Source: Ipomoea triloba
Lineage: Eukaryota; Streptophyta; Magnoliopsida; Solanales; Convolvulaceae
NCBI RefSeq assembly: GCF_003576645.1
Contig: NC_044930.1
Coordinates: 1,590,866-1,654,865 of the forward strand
Direction: 5' to 3'
Length of the DNA stretch: 64,000 nt
Both the position numbers and the translations under genes were made by a program. Below the pieces are notes generated by a model, which saw nothing but the letters and a program-made list of their open reading frames with translations, did no database searches and was not told the origin of the DNA. How positions within the stretch are numbered: the first letter of the stretch is position 1; the number at the start of each line of letters is the position of its first letter. This document shows, one piece after another, positions 1 through 12,377 of this stretch.

Positions 1-39
<39 letters not shown>
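1..39. repeat. poly-A tract at window edge
   Basis: Positions 2-39 are an uninterrupted A run, lying in an intron of the RRP5-type gene (the donor GTAGGG follows the exon ending at 60, reading leftward). Confidence 0.9.
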
Positions 40-40
<1 letters not shown>

Positions 41-59
41 ACAACAACAACAACCCTAC

Positions 60-3000
60 ATCAAGTATGTTTGTACAGACTGATTGTCCAATGTAGAATA
101 CTTCTGAAATATCGTATCTCCTGTCATCAGTAGCCTGGATAAAATGAAGAATTTGTGATAGATCAGCAGACCTATAGAATGATGCTTTCCAGCAAGCATA
201 ACAAAGGATCTTTGCTAGTCTAATAATAGCCATACCTTGTTTCTGGGAGAAAAGCCAGTCAAGCGCCCTAAAAAGCGAACAAACACACCACTCCCAATTA
301 CATTACAAACGTACCCCTGGTTAAATTATTCAAATCACCATTAGAAAAATCTTACAATTGCAACAATCTGTTACCATAAAAGCATAAGACCAAGAACAAA
401 CTCAAAACAGGAACGTAATTTAACAAAATGAGAAAATGTTCTTACATGCACCACAGAATGGGGGGAAATTTGATTAACGTCCAATGGAAGCTGCTCAGCT
501 GTGCTGATGAGCGAGTATTTGGCAGAAAGCACCAAATTGAAACCTTCAATATCTATAACCATAGAGAATACTATTAATATGTTATGCTTAAAGGAATTTA
601 TATTTCGACATAAGCTCCCCATTCAACCTAACTAATAAGCAAAGAGATTCCATTTCCACTTTTTGGATATCAGGTGTGTGTATTTACAGACACAAATGCA
701 GAAGAAAATTCACTGCAACAAGCACAACACTCTTAAACTAGATGTACATATAGCAGAGGCACCCAAAAAAAGAAACCCCCCAAAAAGTACTTAATGGCAA
801 GATAAAAGATTACCAAGAACCAAAAGCTGGTCAAACTCATATCCAGGCTTCAAGACTGACTTCATTAAATCAGCAAGACCTGTATGGTCACGAAATCAAA
901 CGCTAATATTACAAGTACAAAAAACAAAGCTAAGCTACATCTAAATGTAAGCAAGTGTAACAAACAGTATCAGCAAACAGAAAGAAATCATCACTGTGCA
1001 AAAGGCCATTACACCTTCTAAAGAAATCAAAATGAGCAATCATCAGACAGGCAAGAGTTAAAGGTATACCGCGATGATCCGATAAATGTTGTGTAGGCAC
1101 CGTTCCTTTCAGATGACTTTGACCATTGTTGACATTTACCACTATAGCATCAGGAGTAACTAGCTCAACAGTACCAGAAACAATGGTTCCTGGTTTGACC
1201 ATTTCAGTCTCGGACCGCCTAGAGAATTAACTTAATAATGTTTAAAATACAGGCAAGCATATTGTCTAAGTTTAAATATACACCAAGGAAAACAAACCTC
1301 ATTGGTCTTGTTGTAAAACTGAGGACAATTCGTCTTGAAGCAGGGCTAGAACTGACAACTCTACACTTGACAACTTGTTCAACATGATACATCGAGCTTA
1401 TGTCAGACCCAGGATCTAACCCAAGTTCAGATCTAGCAGGATAAATGTCGATGTTACTTATTAATGCTATAACAGCTGAAACAAATATGTAAATGTCTAT
1501 TATACACAACATTACTAACATTTCCTGATCTTGGATTGATAAAATGTATGTTTTCCAAAGTTTAAAGGCATTGAAATTAGCAGAGACCCATTTTACAATA
1601 ACACTGACATATCTCGAGTATAATTTTCCTTTTTAAACATATTCCTATGGAATCCTTGAAACAAAAATAATTGTTAAACAAAGCAAACACTGCTGCCTTT
1701 TCAAGTTTTCAAAATATTTTGCTACACAAAAACAGAAAGCATAAAATTATTAACACATCTAATATTCCATGTGATAATTAATAACCTCTATGACTGGAAT
1801 CAATGCAAAACTCATTCCAAAGTGGGATAAACAGTCCCTCCAATATTTGGCCCAATGCAGGAAATATTCAAATGGGGGATAAACAATCCCTACCCTAATA
1901 ACTTAAAATGGTATAAGTTAGTTTAATATTTATCCCACCCTTACCCCAAGACTCAAAAACTTATGGTATTGTGAATTGTGATGCATATCTCAATCCCTCC
2001 CGATCCCATAAACCAAAAAAAGGGAATAATGATAGCAGGGACACACCGTGGAGCAAAGCCTTGTACTCCATTGTAGAACCGCACAAAGCAACCATGCTTT
2101 TCAATCTTTGTAATCCATCCATGTGTCATCAGTCCCTCCGTAGCATCAGTGTATGAACTGAGAATGTCAAGCTTAGATTTCACCTACAAATTCAGTAGAG
2201 AACTAGACATCATACTACATATTTTTCCCATAAAAACAGAAACATCAAAATAACAAGCTTAAAATATACTAGTAATACGTCAAGAAGGGGCATAGCACTA
2301 GTATTGATCATAATGTCAAGAAGCGACATACAAGAGTTTTCTTATGTGTAACTGTGATCCTCTTGGACTTGCAACCAAGCACCCGAAAGACTATTTCAGA
2401 TCCAACCTGCAAAAGTTTTTTTTAAAAAAAAATTGAATTACCAGTTACACAAGAACAAAAAAAAAAAATGCACAGAGACAAATTATTGACAAATGACAAG
2501 ATAGATCTTAATCACCTGGAACTTCTTCCGAGGCTTTACTATTTCAAATTCTGACATATGTCGTAGAGGACAGAGTGCCTTTACCCCACTGGAAAATTGC
2601 ACAATGGCACCAAAACTGTCAACTGTAATAACTTTAGCTTTTACCACCATCCCAGGCTTGACATCTGAGTGAGTAAAAACTGATCCTTCAAATGCACTGG
2701 TCTGTAGTAATATGAAAAAGATTCAAGCAAGGTAAGTCTACTGCACCAATCTATGTATCAGAACATTCAGTAGTTAGATACCAATTCAACAGTCTTGGGA
2801 AAAATATATTTTATACGTAGCAGTCCTTTATGATCAGTTGACAATTTCGTGTAACAGAACACGTATATCCAATCAAAACAAAGATGTGTTCATTTCATTT
2901 ATCTTTGAATGATGTAAACAGACACTTGCTAAAGCACACAGAACGTTGAATATACTTTTCAATGTTAAGGATATTCTTCAATAATAAAGGGGAAAGAGCA

Positions 3001-6000
3001 ACCTTCAAAGAACCAGTTGCAAGCCCTTCTAGATTCCTAAACCCAAGAACTCGGACACGGACAACTTTCCCCTGCTTGAAAGTTTTCTCCATTTTCTTCA
3101 CTTCCTTATCATCCACGTCAGATACCTGTAACCTCACAAATTGAATATAGTCATGAAATTTTTTTAATAATAATAATAATAAATTTAAAAAACAGAATTC
3201 CCGCATGACATCAGTCTAGAAGGTGAAGAACAAACTTACATAAACATATGCTGGAGTTGGGACTGGAGAAGAGGGAATCTCCAACAGAAGACCCAATCCC
3301 TTGTCAACCCTGATTACTTTTGCTTGCTCAAAGATATCTCCAACTTTAACCAGCTGCATAGCATACAAGCTATCCATAAAGATCATACATTACATACAAA
3401 TAAAATCACAAAAATTCCCTTTCTCATCATCAGCAGAATCAAAAGGGTGTTATCACACCCTATTATTAGTCCAGCACCCCGTCTTCCAACAATTTGGAAG
3501 CTTGAGAAGAAATGGAATTATCCTGACTATCAATTATAAAACCAAACCATGAAAGTCCCGTGATTAGAAACTATAAAGTTTCATGCAACGCCTCATTTAG
3601 GAGGGTTGAGGAACAAACCAGTAAATTAGAGCCTTGAATTGAAATAAATTTAAACAACTGTTCAATAGACTAGAAAAGGATACTGCCTTTACAAACAAAC
3701 TCCACTGCTTCACTAACCACCCCCCATCTCTCTCTCTCCCTCCCTTCCCATTAAAAAGAGCAAAGTAGAAAGAGTAACTCCAGCAGAGAATATAACTTTT
3801 GCAACCTCCAATAAGAACTTACTGAAGGTGGAGCCTTTTTATGGACCAGGTGAGGGTTCAATGACAAACCGACAGCTCTGGTTGCGGGATCAATAAATAA
3901 TATCCGAGCATTAACCTGTACCCAGCCAAGATACAAAAGTTAAAATCACTGGTCAGTAGTCTACCTTGGCATCACTTAAGAACAACAACAAACTTAGCAT
4001 GCAAATAAATAAACAAATGAAAAAACAAGAGTTCATCTACAGTGTAGGATCCTAAGCAAAGGGGTGTTCATGTCTGATATATAATTATATATATTCTACA
4101 TAATGAGTATCCTTCTCTTTTATCATTTTACACTTGTGTACGGATCATAAGTGAAAAACCAGTGAAAAATACTCTCTCTAGCTTCCCCAAGATAACACAA
4201 CAAATGTAAAAATACTACCTTCTTATTTTGAGGGTAATCGTCCTTCCAACTTGGAGGGGGGAAAACTTGCTGTAGATTAAATATGTCCACCTATAGGAGA
4301 GAAATAAACATAAATAAAAGAAATGCATAAAGGACACTAGAATATAATTTCAAAGTATGAACCTAGTTACCAAAAAGCATAAGAACAGAATACAACACCC
4401 CAAACTTACAGTTCCAGTGAAATAAGTGAGGAAGGATAGCATAACTCCATTTTCAAGCACTGACAAGACACTAGCATTAACCATCATGCCTGGAACTAGA
4501 AGATCAATGGAAATGCCCTTGAGGTCCTTAGTCTGCACACAATGACATTAGTATATGTGAAGTTGGGGAAGAAATTTTTATATTGATAGGCATAAACAAG
4601 AGGGTATTTTGCAACAGAAAGAACATGATGCCAACAAGCTGCAATGCGTAACAGGGATGGATAGAACCAAAATATACAATAATGAAAATGAGCATACCAC
4701 ATATTTTGCAACTGCATCGGGAGCAGAACTTAAATATACCACTTTACGAGTTCTGTCAATACTTTTGACAACCCCCTCCACAAGCTGACCAGTGTTCATT
4801 TTGTCAACTGTTACACGTATGAGAATCACATACTATCAGGAATGAAATAGCCTTTCATTTCGAGAGCTTTAAGGGGAAAAAACAAAACAGAAAAATAAAA
4901 CAAAAGTCATTTCATTCAACTAAATAGGATAAGAAAAAGATCCATCAAGACTATAGAGGTAACCATAATGCCTACATTAACTTCTAAGAATGAAGAGCTT
5001 GTGTAGAAAGATAAATTACCAGATTGACTGTGTATAGGCAAAAACCCAGAAAATGAAGGTAACCCAAAATGAAGTATGTATCCATGATCTTCAGTGCTTT
5101 TGATATAAGCACTAAGAATCTGCACATCAAGAATCACAATATATGATGCGTTCAGAAACAAATGGGTATATCCATTTAAATTTTACAAAGAACATGACTT
5201 GGGGAAAGGAATTCAAATAATTAAAAAAGACAATTGCTACCCTAAGAGCAGAAAAGTATAATCAGTAACAATTCATAAACTACATACCATTCCTTCTTGA
5301 ATAGCATCAAGAGTTAAGTTCTTGTGCAATAAAGCAAGACGTAGAGACAGCCAAATTTTCCGCTTCCCTGCTTCTTTCTTATCATCATCCAAATGCAACA
5401 CAATGCAAGAAACCAGCTGCCCGACATGAAATAAGCCAGAAAGATAATTGCTCTCCATCTCCATCTGTTAAAATTAAATTTTTAGAATAAAGGAAACTGA
5501 ATAAGGACAAAACATTTTTCTTAAGTCTTTTAAAGAAAATAGAAGGTTGGATATGATGAATTTTCGATTTAGTACTTACTAGTTTATTACAAACAATTTA
5601 TGCAGTCATTAAATACTAGAAGCATTTATGACCAAGTTAAACATCCACTGCCATAATTTTTAGTTTTGTATTGTGGAATGGGAAATATTACAGCACTAGA
5701 TTATTAACAAGTAGAACAAGAAGCAGGAAATGTTGAAGTATGTTTTTAAAAAAGTCAGCACCTCATTTGTCTCGCTATCCCATAAAGGATCATGTGCTTC
5801 AGATGCCCGAACTAATCCACGTAAACCCCCTGGAAGGCTAACAACAATATCTTTCTCATTTACTTCAGCAATCACCCCCCACAGCTTCATTCCTGGAGAA
5901 ATGTTCTGAAAATTATACAAAGAGAGAGAGAGAGAGAGAGAGAACAAGTTTCATACCAGTAGTCAGTATAACTAGAATGGTAAAACATCATTTGTAAAGA

Positions 6001-7652
6001 AATGACCACATAAAAAGCTGCCACTGATGTGGGAAAGGGTATTATAAATGCTACTCCGCATAATATAAGCAAGACCAAAGGGTTCATTCCAAATGAGACA
6101 GTAAAAGGTCCAGCATGTGGAGCTCGATGTTACATTTTATGTTTGACAAATAGACTCAAATTCAGTAAACTAATGCAAATCAGAAGAAAGAATCCATGGA
6201 GGTGCCGCTTTGGCATTTAAGCTACCCAAAACAACATAAATTCACCGCATTATCAAAATCCTGTATTGACTACTCTAAAATGGTAAGTGTTAGCCTTAAG
6301 ACCATGCCCAAGTGCCCAACGGTCAAGTGACAAAAGCTTTTTAGGCCAGACCACTGACCAATTGGTAAGTATTGGCCATTCACTCCTTAATGAAGGCAAT
6401 TGGTCCTTATTTTGTTGCAAAGGAGTACATTCATTGCTAATCATGTAATTGAAAGTATTCATTAACATATCAGTTATGTAGTATTATAATCACTTCATCA
6501 AGCAAAAAAAAAATGAGGATGTAAAAACTACTATAAAGAAAGGCAGTACCTTCAGAGTAATTTTGTTTGCAGACTTGGGTAGTTTTCCACTAATACTATG
6601 ACCAAAAAGTGAACCCAAATCATCCTCAACTGATTGATTTTTCTTATACAATTTATGTTGCTTCTTTTTTTTCAAAAATCTCTCCTCAGCTTCAAATTCT
6701 GCATCCACTTCCGCCCGCACTTCATCAAGCTCTTCTCTAGACAACAAGCTCGCTCCACCTTCAAGACCAAAACTTATAATAATAAATTCATATTCAAAAA
6801 AAAAACATTATACACATAGATATAGTATATCCCTGGCAATAGTAGAAAAGCATGCATTTGAATACCTAAACTTATAAAAACAAATTCAATTTCACAAAAA
6901 GGTAATATTCCTGTAAAATCATTCTGAAAAAAAATATCATCCTCTTTACACCATGGAAAAAAAAAAAAAAGGATAGTCACAGAACTACAGTGCATTACCT
7001 ATGTAACAAAAATAAGACAACAGAAAATAATGTAGAGGGGACCAGAAAGAATGCCTTGGCATGTCCCTCATAGAGCATTTACATTTATCCGATTAGCCTA
7101 AATGACCTTCTATAGTTGATTTTCTACTAGACTATATATGATTTTAATTTGTTCAGCTGTTCACATAAAAATATATTCAAACACTTATCTTTAATCAGTG
7201 CTATCCCAACACTGCCAATTTAGTGCATATTTACTGATATGTTTTTATGCCATTGTCAGTTCACTTGAACATTGAGTTCATTGTCAGCTAGAATTACTCC
7301 GTATTTGAGCACAGACAGCTGCCAGACATATACACGAGCAAATTGAGCTTAAATAAGGCATGTGCTCAATTTGAGATCTGATTACTATTATCACTAAGCG
7401 TATGACTAATACTTTTTTCATATATATGTTTTGAATTAAATTGTATGAAGCTCGGTGAGTTTCTACGCATAGAGTTATAGCCATACCTCTGGGAAAGTCG
7501 GGGACTTCGTCTTCGAGCTGGAGAGGCACCGATTTCCCAGAAAAACTAGCGTTGCCTGCTTCATTGTTTTTGCCTTTGCGTTTGAACTGTTTGGGATTTT
7601 TTACCAATGGCTTCGAAAACTTCTTGCTTGGTTTCTTAGAAGGTGGCGCCAT
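60..7652 (-). CDS. RRP5: RRP5-type rRNA biogenesis protein (PDCD11 homologue), N-terminal 814 codons; partial
   Basis: Large nucleolar scaffold of the SSU processome, needed for pre-rRNA cleavage in both 18S and 5.8S/25S pathways (family knowledge). The start is at 7652 (MAPPSKK, then a Lys-rich nucleolar-type tail). Twenty exons join in frame: 7652-7487, 6758-6550, 5905-5762, 5464-5288, 5119-5020, 4807-4698, 4532-4410, 4290-4219, 3915-3823, 3353-3240, 3125-3003, 2701-2516, 2406-2332, 2183-2047, 1432-1298, 1218-1070, 879-814, 552-446, 316-236, 134-60. All donors are GT. Repeated S1 RNA-binding folds are visible, for example MKLWGVIAEV near residue 130, PGMMVNASVL near 318, PGMVVKAKVI near 493, then GWITKIEKHGCFVRF and GYVCNVIGSGVFVRFLGR. 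The C-terminal S1 and TPR/HAT part lies beyond the left edge (full family length is near 1,900 aa). The exon near 1218 starts with an unusual RR and is the least certain boundary. Confidence 0.9.
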
Positions 7653-7831
7653 TGTTAAGCTTGGGAAGGTTTAGAAAGGGTTTATGAAACAAACGATTCG
7701 GAGTTTAAAATAGCAGGTGGCGAACCGGGTTTCTTCTCCTTTTTTCTGGATCAATATTTGGGCCCAGCCCAATAATAATATGGATTTTTATTTTGTAGTA
7801 TCATTACACAAGTGTCCATGTTTTCAATCGT

Positions 7832-8499
7832 TATATCGTGGATCATGGCCCACAGTGCATTATGGACCTTGACTAGAAACGGCGTCGTTTCGAATGTTAA
7901 TGAACGGTGAACGCGAATGACATCATGGAATGACTTCATGAAGTACACAGAATTATTGTCTAAAATACACAAAATGACTTTAGAGAATACATAGAATATT
8001 GGCACAACTACACATAAATCATCTCCCTAACATTCGAATATACAAAACACGCCACAACCTATGTTTAAGTACTCCTAACATGTATACACATAATTGTAGT
8101 GTACAATACGCATAATGCCTTCAAAAATACAGAAAAAATGAAAACACCAAATACACAAACACATCACCCATGTGTTTAAGTACCACTAACATAAATACAT
8201 GGAATCCTTGCCTAGAATACACAAAATGACTTGAGAAAATACACCGAATATTGACACAACTACACAAAAACCATCATCTAACATTTAAATATACAAAACA
8301 CGTCACAACATATGTTTAAGTATCCCTAACATGAATACACATAATGCCTTCAAAAAATACACAGAATATTAACACAAATACACAAACTCGTCGAAACGGG
8401 AAACGTAATTTCCAAAAAACAAACTGTTAATTAAAATAACCAAAACGACGTCGTTTTGGTAGGGTGCACAGTGCATTGTGCACCATAGTCCATGATATA
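7832..8499. mobile_element. Non-autonomous DNA transposon with ~60-bp terminal inverted repeats
   Basis: The left end (7832-7892) and the reverse complement of the right end (8499-8441) align over about 60 bp: both start TATATCRTGGA, share a CACARTGCA block, and end in an AACGRCGTCGTTT block. No coding capacity is visible inside. The length and long imperfect ends fit a Mutator-like MITE, but I could not fix a target-site duplication. It lies between two divergent genes, upstream of the RRP5-type gene. Confidence 0.6.
7940..8345. repeat. Imperfect direct repeats inside the 7.8-8.5 kb element
   Basis: A stretch of about 150 bp at 7948-8094 (ACACAAAATGACTT, then AATATACAAAACACG, then ATGTTTAAGTA) recurs with mismatches at 8216-8348. 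A shorter third echo, ending in CAAATACACAAAC, lies between and after them. These are internal repeats of the transposon and carry no gene. Confidence 0.6.
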
Positions 8500-8537
8500 A
8501 ATTGCCCCATATTTTAATCTACGAGAAAAATCGTCAG

Positions 8538-8850
8538 TTGTTACAAAGTGGACCAAAGTTCATGTTCACAATTCTAAAATTTTATATTCACAATTTTATA
8601 ACTCTATATTCATAATTTTTGAACTATATGTTCACAATTTCATAACTATATGTTCAATAGTATAACATAATATTTGAATATATATAACAAAATTGTGAAT
8701 ATTGATTTCAAAATTGTGAGTATTGAGTAATATAATTTTGTATATTGAGATTTAAAATTGTGAATATAGAGTTTTAAATTGTGAACATAAAGTTTTTAAA
8801 TTGTGAACATTGATTTGGGTCCACCTTGCAAGGTGGACCCGGGTCTATAG
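8538..8850. mobile_element. Foldback (long inverted repeat) MITE
   Basis: The left half repeats blocks of the type TTCACAATTTTA and the right half repeats the complement TAAAATTGTGAA. The whole 310-bp interval can fold on itself, with outer blocks AAGTGGACC on the left and GGTGGACC on the right. There is no open frame. The right end carries a perfect 24-bp palindrome at 8817-8840. Confidence 0.6.
8817..8840. repeat. Perfect 24-bp palindrome
   Basis: The half-site GGGTCCACCTTG is followed directly by its reverse complement, without a spacer. It sits in the right terminus of the foldback element. Confidence 0.85.
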
Positions 8851-8909
8851 CATAATTTGCCAAAAATCATAGTCGTTATCCAAATATACGTATTTATCAA
8901 TTCTTATAT

Positions 8910-8950
8910 CATGGATCAGGATTCACAGTGTACTATGAACCTTGGTGTCT
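8910..8950. repeat. Isolated terminus related to the 7.8-8.5 kb element
   Basis: TATATCATGGATCA, followed by a CACAGTGTACTATGAACC block, matches the terminal repeat seen at 7832. No matching opposite end was found nearby, so this looks like a truncated relative. Confidence 0.4.
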
Positions 8951-9790
8951 GTGTATGTGTTTTATACTTCTATGTTATGAGTTGTGTGTTTTGTGTTGTG
9001 AAATTTTGTACCTTAATAGTATAAATTCTATATATGGAACAAATTAGTAGTTGTACCTTGTATTATAAACTTATGTGTTTTGTGTTGTGAAATTTTGTTC
9101 TTACGAACACAAATTTCGTACCTATATCAGATTTGAAAAATAAGTAAATATATAGCATGTGTAAATGTCTTACATTGTGATATTTTGTATTTTATGTTAT
9201 GAATTTTGTATGCATGATATATACAATTGTATAAATTATGTATAGAGTAATTCTATTTTATTTTTGTATAACACATGATATATTATTTTTATACGTAGTA
9301 ATCACTATTTGAATGTGTACAAAATAGTATGAAAATAACTTTATAATTTATTATTTATATGTATAAAGTTTATTGAATGTTGTTTTCAAAAAGAAATTAG
9401 ATGTTAATTATTTAGGTATGTATATTTTTTTTTTTGGGTGAAAATTGGGCATGCATTTTATGTTGTAAGTGAGATTTATTAATTATAAAACATAGATACA
9501 ATTATTCGCCATATTTCATATTATTTGTGTACATCACGTTTATTACGGAGTATTTACGTGAATGCGTTTTAACGATAGTTTATTACGTAGTATTTCATAT
9601 TTCATCTTCTCCCTCGTCTCTCCCACGCTGAATATCTGCTATAGACTATAGTCTTATCAGAGTCCTTCCCCGCCAAAGAGGTATGTATATTTCTCCGTGT
9701 ACATATGAATGAATGCATTATTTTTGGTTTATTTTTCTATTTTGATCCTAATTACTACGCGTTTTCTCTGCGGTGTATGAAATTTTAGCT

Positions 9791-12377
9791 ATGAATTTCT
9801 GCATTGCCGTTTCTCTGATCGTCGTCGCCGTTTTCAGTTTCGGTGGCTGCGCAGCTGTCAAGGTACATACTACTCTCCCATCCGCGGTGTTCTTCCTCTC
9901 AAACTATTGATTGGTCTTATGAACTCTCTTCTCATTTGTTAATCATTTGTGTATACAGTTCACGTCTGATTTTGGCCGGCAATGCTTGGTGTGTAGCAAT
10001 AATGGCCTGCGGAAAGATGTACTCGCATTCAACCGCTCAATCCGTTCTCTAAGGCAACTCCCTGTACTCACTAGTTATAGGCTAATAGAGGTATACGTTT
10101 ACGGTTTATGTTTATGTAATTTAAAATTCTAAAAAAAAATAATGATGATTCTAGGTCAAGGGAGTACCATTTAATCGGTACTCCTGGCTTACAATACGCA
10201 ATTCAATTGTCAAAGTGAGTGTGAAATCAGCAACCGGAGGCGTCCGAGGGACTACTATTACCGAAACCCAGGAGGACTCTGTTATTGGACAGCTCAGGGT
10301 AATGATTTCTTTCTATTGCCTCAAGCTTAAACAAGTTTTGATGTGGTTTGTTAGTATAGTGGCACTGGACTGGTTGTGTTCACTGATTATTATTTTGACA
10401 TGTACAGATGTGCTATGGTAAAGACAGAAGAAAAATGTACTCCACAATATATTGCTGGTTAGGACTAAAAATAGTGCTAAATATGTGTTGGACTAAGCTT
10501 TGACTATGTAAATGAAGGGAAGTTAGGAATTGGAAAATGGTAGCCTAATAGGGACATTTAATTTTTGCATGGTAGTTCATCAATCTAATAATGTATATGG
10601 ATAAAATCTCCACATTTTTTGTTAATTTTATATCAAAGAATCAAAATTTTGAATCAATGATTAACATAGCAATTCAACTGAAATTTGCAATGAAATGCCA
10701 ATTGTTTTAGAGGAAAAAAAGAAGATGAGGAGAGCAAAAAGGTATTTACTTCTAAGTTGCTCTTATGTCTTAGTGTTTTGCTGGCCAATGCAAAACTATG
10801 TAGCTTTTCTTATTCTCCTCTTTGAATTTGTCTCCGTGTGTGTTGTTTTTCTCTAGGGAAATTTATTGATCACGCATCATATGCATGCATATCTTCAGTT
10901 TCATTTTTTCTACACTGATGAGCTTTTGAAATGTAACTGCTGCAGAATGGCGTTAGGGGTTTGATGCTTGATATGTATGACTTCAGCAATGACATTTGGC
11001 TATGCCGTTCATCTTGTGGAAAATGCATCAAACATATTGTAAGTATGTTGTCAATTGTAAAATCATGATATTAAAATATGGTGTAGTATGTTCTTTGTCA
11101 ATTATTGTAAATTTGTTTTCTGCATCCACAGAATGTGATTCAAACTAATCTATATGAACACTGTTGACATATCAGATGTCAGCTGTCTTCTATGGCTATT
11201 ACCTTCTGGTACTTTTGCTTTAATTTTTAGGGTAACATTGGTGCATAATTGAGCTTAATGTTTTACCATCACCTCTATATGTATTTATCTTTTCAAGTTC
11301 TGACTTTTTAAATAGTTAACAGATTTTATTTCTTGATACTCAGCTACCTGTAATAACAGTCCTGAGAGAGATTAAAGTGTTTCTTGAAGCAAACCCTTCA
11401 GAAATTGTCACTGTCATGATTGAAGACTACGTTACAAAGCCAAATGGAATAACGAATGTTTTTAGGGCAGCTGGCCTAGGACCTTTCTGGTTTCCAGTAT
11501 CTCTGATGCCTAAAAGTGGTGAGGAATGGCTAACTGTTGATGAAATGATTGAAATAAATGCACGGTTAGTGGTGTTTAGTTCCGAGTCTACTAAAGAATC
11601 TTCAGAAGGCATCGCATACAAATGGAGATACTTCGTAGAAAACGAATGTGAGTTTTTCCTCCCAGTTTTTCATGTGCTCAATCTAGTAATCATTACTGAG
11701 TACTGAGTACCGATACTCTCAATTTGTAGATGGAGATTATGGGATGATAAGTGGATCATGTACCAAACGTGCAGAATCATCTCCCTTGAACACACGAACA
11801 ATGTCACTAGTTCTTATGAACTATTTTCCAAGTGCACCAAATCCTGACCAAGCTTGCAAACATAATTCAAAACCATTAAAGAGTATGATGTATACATGTT
11901 TTGAAGCTGCTGGCAAAAGATGGCCCAATTTTATTGTGGTTGATTTTTATAAGGTATCTTGTAGTTAAATTACACTTATTTAACAAGTGGAAAATCATGT
12001 TTTTGTGATTTTTAGTCGGGACTTTGCAGAGAAGTTTTGGAAGGGGAGCGGCTGAAGCTGTTGATGAGGCAAATGGTCAATTATTGTGTGGTTGTGCAAA
12101 CATTACACATTGCAAGGTTAAAACAAACAACTAAGCTTAACTTGATTTTAACTCTCTAGTCATGATGCATGTCATATAAAAGTTAATTCACAAGTAATTA
12201 TTGTTGCAGGATAATATGACTTTTGGAACCTGTGAGCTGCCCCAACCAGGCGTGCCGTCCCAACCAGGCGTGCCGTCCCAACCAGGCGTGCCGCCCCAAC
12301 CAGGCGTGGCAGGTAGACAATTTCATAAATTGACGTTGCTATGTGGAATGTGTACATTGGCTCTTTCCTTGTGGTAA
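9791..12377 (+). CDS. PLC-like phosphodiesterase family protein (PI-PLC X-domain, At1g13680/At5g67130 type), catalytic His replaced
   Basis: Secreted, probably GPI-anchored member of the plant PI-PLC X-domain-like family. Eight exons join in frame to 407 aa: 9791-9862, 9959-10090, 10155-10298, 10946-11038, 11344-11647, 11730-11953, 12030-12116, 12210-12377. Residues 1-22 form a signal peptide. Family landmarks follow: PFNRYSWL (73-80), [18 protein letters not shown] (117-125), [62 protein letters not shown] and the Cys-rich [12 protein letters not shown] Pro-rich repeat and a hydrophobic C-terminus ([15 protein letters not shown]) fit a GPI signal. The expected TTHNS and LCHS catalytic histidines read TIRNS (R83, codon 10197-10199) and LCRS (R137, codon 11006-11008), so phosphodiesterase activity is doubtful. 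The residues after WLCRS are also divergent and about two shorter than in relatives I remember. Confidence 0.85.
12241..12309 (+). repeat. 18-bp minisatellite coding a Pro-rich linker
   Basis: Four near-identical 18-bp units encode repeats of [12 protein letters not shown] between the globular PLC-like domain and the hydrophobic C-terminal tail. One unit difference (CCGCCC for CCGTCC) changes Ser to Pro. Such arrays are prone to copy-number change. Confidence 0.8.

Noticed and set aside
1..39. A polyadenylated retrocopy end at the left window edge
   Set aside because: The A run lies within an intron of a continuous gene model whose next exon would be off the edge, so there is no evidence for an insertion.
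11132..11185. An extra PLC-like exon beginning AATGTGATTCAAAC after a CAG
   Set aside because: It runs into an in-frame stop within about 12 codons, while direct joining of 11038 to 11344 keeps family sequence and phase.
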